Shown in pieces: positions 58,871 through 64,000 of a stretch of DNA of 64,000 nt. Under the pieces are notes generated by a model. The model saw nothing but the letters and a program-made list of their open reading frames with translations. It was not told the DNA's origin and searched no databases. The translations under genes and the position numbers were made by a program. Origin of the DNA: Plantago ovata (lineage: Eukaryota > Streptophyta > Magnoliopsida > Lamiales > Plantaginaceae); assembly GCA_028274465.1 (NCBI GenBank), contig CM051455.1, positions 43,727,129 to 43,791,128 on the forward strand. The letters run 5' to 3'. Position 1 is the first letter of the stretch, and each line of letters starts with the position of its first letter.

Positions 58871-59212
58871 CTATATTAGCTTCACTCCTGCATCACGAAC
58901 AGAATCAATTACAGCTTTGATCTTGCCGTGATATTTCTGATCTTTACCTAACGAAACGGAGACTGCTGGTATGTTATTAAACAGCAGTCTTTCCCCGAGT
59001 AGTTTTCCTATTTTTGCAGCAGCTGCCACATCGCTGGTGCTTTGTTTAGCCTTCACCATGCCCAACCGCAAAGCCTTCTCTTGTGTGCTGGCAGCAGTGG
59101 CTACTGTTGCCGTAGGCGTGTGGATTACTTGAGCATGCACATATTCGTTAGTGAAGTTCACACGAAGCACATATGGTTTGAGAAACTTTGTCAGTCTTGG
59201 TAGAGCTGCCAT
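58871..59212 (-). CDS. Ribosomal protein L18p/L5e family (uL18), probably mitochondrial
   Basis: A single coding exon of 113 residues. The reading MAALPRLTKFLKPYVLRVNF, TNEYVHAQVIHTPTATVATA, KIGKLLGERLLFNNIPAVSV, then KYHGKIKAVIDSVRDAGVKL matches the short plant L18p/L5e-family proteins related to bacterial L18, which bind 5S rRNA. A basic, Arg-containing start without acidic residues suits a mitochondrial presequence, but the protein is short and the presequence may be uncleaved. The length is typical of this small family. A 5' UTR intron is likely: acceptor CAATTCAG lies just before GTGAAAGGAAATGG, and a plausible first exon ends CATTGGAGAG before GTCAAT at about 60121. Confidence 0.88.
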   Translation of the reverse strand: MAALPRLTKFLKPYVLRVNFTNEYVHAQVIHTPTATVATAASTQEKALRLGMVKAKQSTSDVAAAAKIGKLLGERLLFNNIPAVSVSLGKDQKYHGKIKAVIDSVRDAGVKLI

Positions 59213-60180
59213 TTCCTTTCACCTGAATTGACGAGAAGATTATTAAACCACACGATAGTAAATCTAGAACTACAACATTACAGTATGAAGTACTTTAAGC
59301 CTCACATAATCACGATACAATTTGAACTACAAAACAAATGTCCTCAACTCTGAACAACAAAGAATCACTGAATTCAAAATCCTTAGTCTTAAAAGCTGCA
59401 ACTCTTCCCTAAGAATCCTCAGCATACGGGTGAGTCTAGCAGGTACAAAAACAGAAACTTAGCGGTGATTGTGAAGAAGTCCTTGTTGGTTCTTACAAAT
59501 TCGTTTCACAGGAGTAACAAACTTAAAACAAGAAACGATAATTCACGAATCCTTATCATCAACACGAGAATTGCTCTACGATGATACCATGAGTTCATTT
59601 CTTCTGATAACAACTTTCACTATGATAATATAGCCTCGCTCGAGAAGATATCAAATGAAAATTATTGAAAACCATGACCATCCGCCATCTAGAACGATCC
59701 AATTAAGTTCTCAAATAAGCAAATGCGTCTACGGGGAATATATACTAGTAGTTGTTCTGTGTAAGTGAGATTCAAAGGGGAACATATACTACTCCAGTGG
59801 CTAATTAAGCCAGCCCCAAACTAAAAGTGCACTGAAACAAAAATTCAACACAGCAACACTGTATGTATACATACATATATATACAAGAGATTGAGTTGAA
59901 CAAAAAACAGAAATATATATACTTGCATCCATCTATGAGAATGAATGATTATTCTAGGTTAGCTGATTCACGCAAACATGAATTTAGACGAAATCAAGCA
60001 ACAACTCTAATTAATTAACAGCTCAATTGATTAACAGTAAGTGAATCTCGATGATGTTTATAAGATAAATTTCAGTACAATAGACGTGAAATTAAAGATG
60101 GAAATGCTAAGAATTGACCTCTCCAATGTCAATCGTCTATGCGCCTTCTTCTTCTACCTGGTAATAATTCTGAACAATTG
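59213..60180 (-). promoter_or_regulatory. 5' UTR intron and leader of the uL18 gene
   Basis: About 0.9 kb separates the ATG exon from a likely non-coding first exon near 60.12-60.18 kb. The stretch is AT-rich and has no coding potential. Confidence 0.5.
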
Positions 60181-61289
60181 AATGCTTTCCTCTGTTTTCT
60201 TTTTCTTTGTTCGCGATTTGGGCTTAATCCTGGATTAGAATTTTGAATTTGGGCTATTGGCTTTAGTTGTTTGATTTGGACCTATACACTGGGCTCGGCC
60301 GATGGATCTCATTTGTAGCCCATGAATTAAATCAATTATATCTTCTCTTCCTTCTCCCTCGGTTTTTAATTTTTTTTGTTGTTTATGTTTGATTTTTGCA
60401 ACAGTTTTTAAGTAGGTTTACATAGTCTGGGGTTTTGGGTTAGTGGTTGGACTTGGACTCACAGTAAAATAAATTAAAGGAATCGTAAAGAAAAACTCGT
60501 ATGAAAAAGAATTATGTAAACAATTTAAAAAATCAAATAATTATTCATGTTTATTTTTTACACAAATCATTGAAATCCACCGAATTGACAAATATTACTT
60601 ATCCGTCTCATTAAGTAAAAATTAGCTATGCTCCAAAGTGGTGCCGGAATCATTAAAAGTTAAAACCGCCATATAAAATCAATACTACAATTTAACTAGA
60701 TTTCCAAAACAAAACAATATATTCATAAGTTTTCTTTAACAAAAATGTTTATATATTCCTTTTTCGCTCATTTTTTATTTAAAATTGTTTATGTTTTATT
60801 TTAGTCAACTTTTATTTTACAACTTTATTATGAGTTTTACCACTAAATCAAACACCGCAGTTATCATATATATCTCATAAAAAAAAATCATTTCTAAATC
60901 AATCAAATATTAAACAAATCTAAAAAAATGGATGATTAGTATTGAAATAGATGTAACAATTTAACCCTGTTCATCGAGGCTTACCTTTCTATGAGGTTCT
61001 TGCTCAAGAATGCTTTTCAAATTAAACTATTCTCTGCCTTTTTGTTTTAAAAGTCCAAAAGTTATTTGGGATAAATGATTATAAACCCTATTATGTAACG
61101 ATCTATTTCCTTGTAGACCGAGAGGCTTGGTCCTTAGGACTGACACACTCTCTAAGTGACATACTGATCTCATGCAACGACCAACACATGTACTTTCTAG
61201 CTAGAGCATTTTTTCCTCACCGTGCCTTCACAATGTCTCGTCTAATCATAGATTGTTCTACATCAAACTTAATTATGTTATGTTCATTT
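60181..61289. other. Intergenic spacer
   Basis: It begins with GGGCTTAAT / GGGCTATTGG words near 60.2-60.3 kb, plausible site II elements of the uL18 promoter. The rest is AT-rich with no recognised gene. Confidence 0.4.
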
Positions 61290-62284
61290 TGTAGGAATTT
61301 TAGCTAATTTCAAATTGGGTTTTCTATGACTTTGTGGCTTAACCAAAGAGTGCTCACACATCCAAAACTTGTATTTTATCGAATGTGCATAATCTACTAT
61401 GATAGTAGAAAACACTTGAGAAAAAATTACTAAAATTATCTTGGTGATGAAAGAGTAATTAAAGCTCAAAGTGTGTTGGTTGAGAACTTAGCTAGGAAGC
61501 TCAAGAGTTGGAATTGAGAGTTATCCCACGTAGCTAAAATGAGAAGAGTATGAGCTAGACATAAGTGTCTAGTTTGCAAGAGGGTTTGGGCTCCCAAGGA
61601 GTACCCATGATTTTAGACGGGAGAGGACCTAGATTGCTTCACGGCCGCTCACACGCACCCGTCCGCCAGGAGCCGGGGCCGGGTCGTGGGCGTGGGCTGG
61701 GCTTGTCAAGGCAAGGCTAGGTGGTGTATGTATTCTTTTTTGACAAAATACTAACTTTATTTTGGTCAAATAAGAAAAGCTTCAGAGCGCCCAATAAGAA
61801 TAATTATTCTGGACAAAATTAATTCTTTCCTTCATTCATCCGAACTGATGTGTCTTTCCCGCCGAACTGATGTGTTCCTTGAATGAAGAGACGTAAATCG
61901 AAAAGATGTGTGTTCTTTTCGAAAAGCTTATCCCAGCAGTCATGTCTGTTTATTACCACCTCTTCACAGCTATATAAGGAACCCTCCTGCATTAGCAAAA
62001 ATCGCTCATTCATTCTGCTTTTCTCCTCTACTACTAAATAATTGTGTTCTTCCTTACTGAGATAAACCAGTTCGAATTTAGTTTGGTGTGCTACTTACTG
62101 AATTCTCCTGCAGTCTTATCTTGGGCATATATTTGTTGTACTGTGAGCACGAGCGCAGGGCAAATATTATCTCAGAGAACTCGGGCTATCCCGTTATTCA
62201 GCAGCATTACTTACAACAACATATACTCTCTGTTCCAGTTTCCTTCTATACAGATACTTTCATGATAGTGCAAATATTCCAACA
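61290..62284 (+). mobile_element. Solo LTR, 995 bp
   Basis: It starts TGTAGGAATTTTAGC and ends GCAAATATTCCAACA (12 of 15 bases inverted-complementary), flanked by an exact 5-bp duplication CATTT (61285-61289 and 62285-62289). In plus orientation a TATA box CTATATAAGGA (61970-61980) lies about 310 bp before the end, as expected for U3/R. A GC-rich patch (about 61640-61700, GGAGCCGGGGCCGGGTCGTG) lies in U3. No internal genes follow, so it is solo. Confidence 0.82.
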
Positions 62285-62289
62285 CATTT

Positions 62290-62631
62290 CGTCTAAAAAA
62301 TCATTTACTTCAATTCATATTTATTTAGTTGTTTTTTATATACTACAAACAATTTCAATTCAGTTTAAATCAAATATTTTTAGACTCAAACACATGGCCT
62401 TTAACTTTGGAGTTCTTAGACATAGGATCCCAAAAAGTAAGGTCTAAATTGTTGGTAAATCAACAAAACCATATATACATCTACATAGTTTAAATGGTGT
62501 CTACTTATGAATCAGTAATTCTTTCAACTTTGTGTATGGAACTATTACTTGTGTACTAGAATGTAATCTAGGGTAATTAAAGAGGGGGGAATAGAAATAG
62601 AAGTTATGAAGAGGAGAACAAGAGAATTCTG

Positions 62632-62674
<43 letters not shown>

Positions 62675-63146
62675 GAACAAGAGATGAATAGTGAAATCAC
62701 TAGTGATGTAGGGAGTATGTAATGCATTGATGATCTAGATAGATATACTACTAGTGGTGGTCATTTTTGCTTGTGTAATGAAACTTACTTAACCGCAGCC
62801 ATTAAAGGCCGGTTGGAAATTGTGACGATAGCTTCATGTTACAAGCAAAGGCAACATCAGCCACCCATCAAGGGAACACAGGGAATCATATAATTTATTC
62901 AATAATAATTAATAATATTTTGATAGTATATTTTTAACTTTTACATACTCTGTCTTTATAAGACCAAACACAATACACTGTGCTAGTTTATTACCTCCAT
63001 TTTTGTGACGAAATTAATTTTGCTACCATCATTTTTTCCCTCTACTAATGTTTTTTTAGTACAATCAAAATTTATTAATTAAATAAACGTAAGTACAACT
63101 TTTCGGGTATCTTGACATATCATGACCCTGAAATAATTATTACATA
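62290..63146. other. Intergenic spacer with a 40-A tract
   Basis: AT-rich, no genes. It contains the A40 run (62632-62671) with flanking 11-bp direct repeats. Confidence 0.5.
62615..62684. repeat. A40 tract flanked by 11-bp direct repeats
   Basis: AGAACAAGAGA occurs at 62615-62625 and 62674-62684. Between them are ATTCTG, 40 consecutive A's and GT. This looks like a retroposed poly(A) tail with target duplication, almost completely 5'-truncated, or like microsatellite expansion within a duplicated site. Confidence 0.7.
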
Positions 63147-63396
63147 CTCCCTCCGTACCAGAGCAGTTGCACCATTTGATTTTGAACATAAAAAATAAGG
63201 AGAAGATTTAAATATTGAGTTATATTGATAGTGGGTGTTGCTTTTACTTTATGGAGAACTTGTGGCCACAAAAATGTGTTGATGGAATATAAAATTATTA
63301 TAACCATGTCCAAATATGGCAAATAAATGAAATGGTGCAACTCTAACGGGACGTCCAAAATGGTAAAATGGTACAACTGTTCTGGGACGGAGTTAG
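63147..63396. mobile_element. Stowaway MITE, 250 bp
   Basis: Flanked by TA (63145-63146 and 63397-63398). Terminal inverted repeats of about 33 bp: left CTCCCTCCGTACCAGAGCAG, right (reverse strand) CTAACTCCGTCCCAGAACAG, both continuing TTG.ACCATTT. CTCCCTCCGT is the diagnostic Stowaway end. Confidence 0.92.
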
Positions 63397-63426
63397 TACA
63401 CCATTTTGCAGATAAGGACACAAGTC

Positions 63427-63870
63427 CTATATTTTAGTACTAAGCCTACATTGATAGCTAGTCGTATGGCAATCTTGGATCCTGAAGTTGGTGATACAAA
63501 CTAGGCTACTGCCTAGCTTAGCCAAAACATCTGCAGGAGCATTACATTGTCTATATACAAACAAAAGCTGCCAGTCCTCAAGTTTTATCAACTATTGACT
63601 AATGAGATCCACCAGAGGTCGATGAATCCATGCCGGATGCACCTCCCTTTTCAAACAGGAAACCACATATTTAGAGTCAGATTGAATTTCAACATGTTTA
63701 ATATGTAATTGCAGGACTGAACATAATCCATAATATAAGCCATAAAGTTCAGCCATATGATTATCATTATTACCAACAAAACAAGAAAAAACACGTACAA
63801 ACTGGCCATGACGGGTCCTAATGACACCACCACAACCTGCCTCACCTTGGTCTTGTAAGCATGAACCATC
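63427..63870 (-). mobile_element. LINE-derived RNase H domain remnant
   Basis: The minus strand from 63870 reads DGSCLQDQGEAGCGGVIRTR, then HMAELYGLYYGL, HVEIQSDSKYVVSCLK and NAPADVLAKLGSS, with the RNase H acidic residues D, E, D in the usual order. One in-frame TAG (LISQ*LIKLE) breaks it, and it ends at a TAG at 63427. It is the 3' end of an L1-type LINE like the one at 36.6-40.2 kb. The element may continue off the right edge. Confidence 0.85.
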
Positions 63871-64000
63871 GAGTGGATCCCCTCGTCACCTAGCGGCCTA
63901 TGTGGTTCTAAGGTGGGAGATTCGTCTTGTACAAGACTTTGATAAAAAAGAATGTCTCTAGGCATATTACATATACTAGTCGAGTAAATACAAGAGATAA

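Noticed and set aside
61190..62277. Alternative LTR limits with ACACA duplication
   Set aside because: The ends TGTACTT/ATTCCA are not inverted repeats, whereas the limits 61290-62284 have 12/15 matching ends and an exact CATTT duplication.
1..64000. tRNA genes
   Set aside because: A by-eye scan for GGTTCGAATCC-type T-loops with a matching acceptor stem gave nothing convincing; tRNAscan-SE would settle it.

Overview
The window is plant nuclear DNA from a eudicot. The evidence is GT-AG introns in every gene, plant-specific families (a clade IV SWEET sugar transporter, a TOPP-type PP1 phosphatase, an RFI2-like RING protein, an RLCK-VII-like kinase pair, a PPR remnant), a Cassandra-type LTR carrying 5S rRNA-like sequence, and many plant transposons. 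I could not name the species. No prokaryotic, organellar or viral gene block is present.

Layout. 1-5.3 kb: the 3' end of a SWEET gene (+) converges on a complete PP1 catalytic subunit gene (-). 5.3-20.8 kb: a gene-free, transposon-rich block. It holds a Mutator-like non-autonomous element with a palindrome array, a Stowaway-like MITE, two long solo LTRs, and a 42-bp minisatellite of about 1.6 kb whose right end is interrupted by a Cassandra solo LTR. 20.8-25.1 kb: an intact six-exon RFI2-like RING-H2 gene (+). 25.8-30 kb: gene debris (carboxylesterase fragment, PPR pseudogene, DNA topoisomerase II fragment). 30.3-35.6 kb: a tandem pair of receptor-like cytoplasmic kinase genes. The first is a pseudogene. 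The second is open throughout but lacks the residues needed for catalysis. A palindrome-rich solo LTR lies between them. 35.6-40.2 kb: a candidate solo LTR and a decayed L1-type LINE. 40.9-46.4 kb: a 13-coding-exon SR splicing factor of the SF2/ASF (SR34/SR30) type (-). 46.9-48.8 kb: a second LINE remnant with a second palindrome-bearing Mutator-like element nested in it. 49.8-60.2 kb: four compact housekeeping genes: a HIG1-type small membrane protein (+), ribosomal protein eL22 (+), a folate-receptor-like secreted or membrane protein (-), and a short L18p/L5e-family ribosomal protein, probably organellar (-). 60.2-64 kb: another solo LTR, a 40-A tract flanked by an 11-bp direct repeat, a Stowaway MITE, and a LINE RNase H remnant at the edge.

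The intact genes serve unrelated functions (sugar transport, dephosphorylation, light signalling, splicing, translation, mitochondrial or membrane roles) and form no operon-like unit. The dominant story is transposon turnover. I count five convincing solo LTRs with matching 5-bp target duplications plus one candidate, two TIR elements with 8- or 9-bp duplications, and four small MITEs. I recognised no full-length LTR element. The best candidate for something undescribed is the pair of TIR elements at 6.3-7.3 kb and 47.3-48.0 kb. Both carry GGTACCGG boxes followed by arrays of short hairpins built on an AGCTCCGA core between pyrimidine-rich and poly-T tracts.
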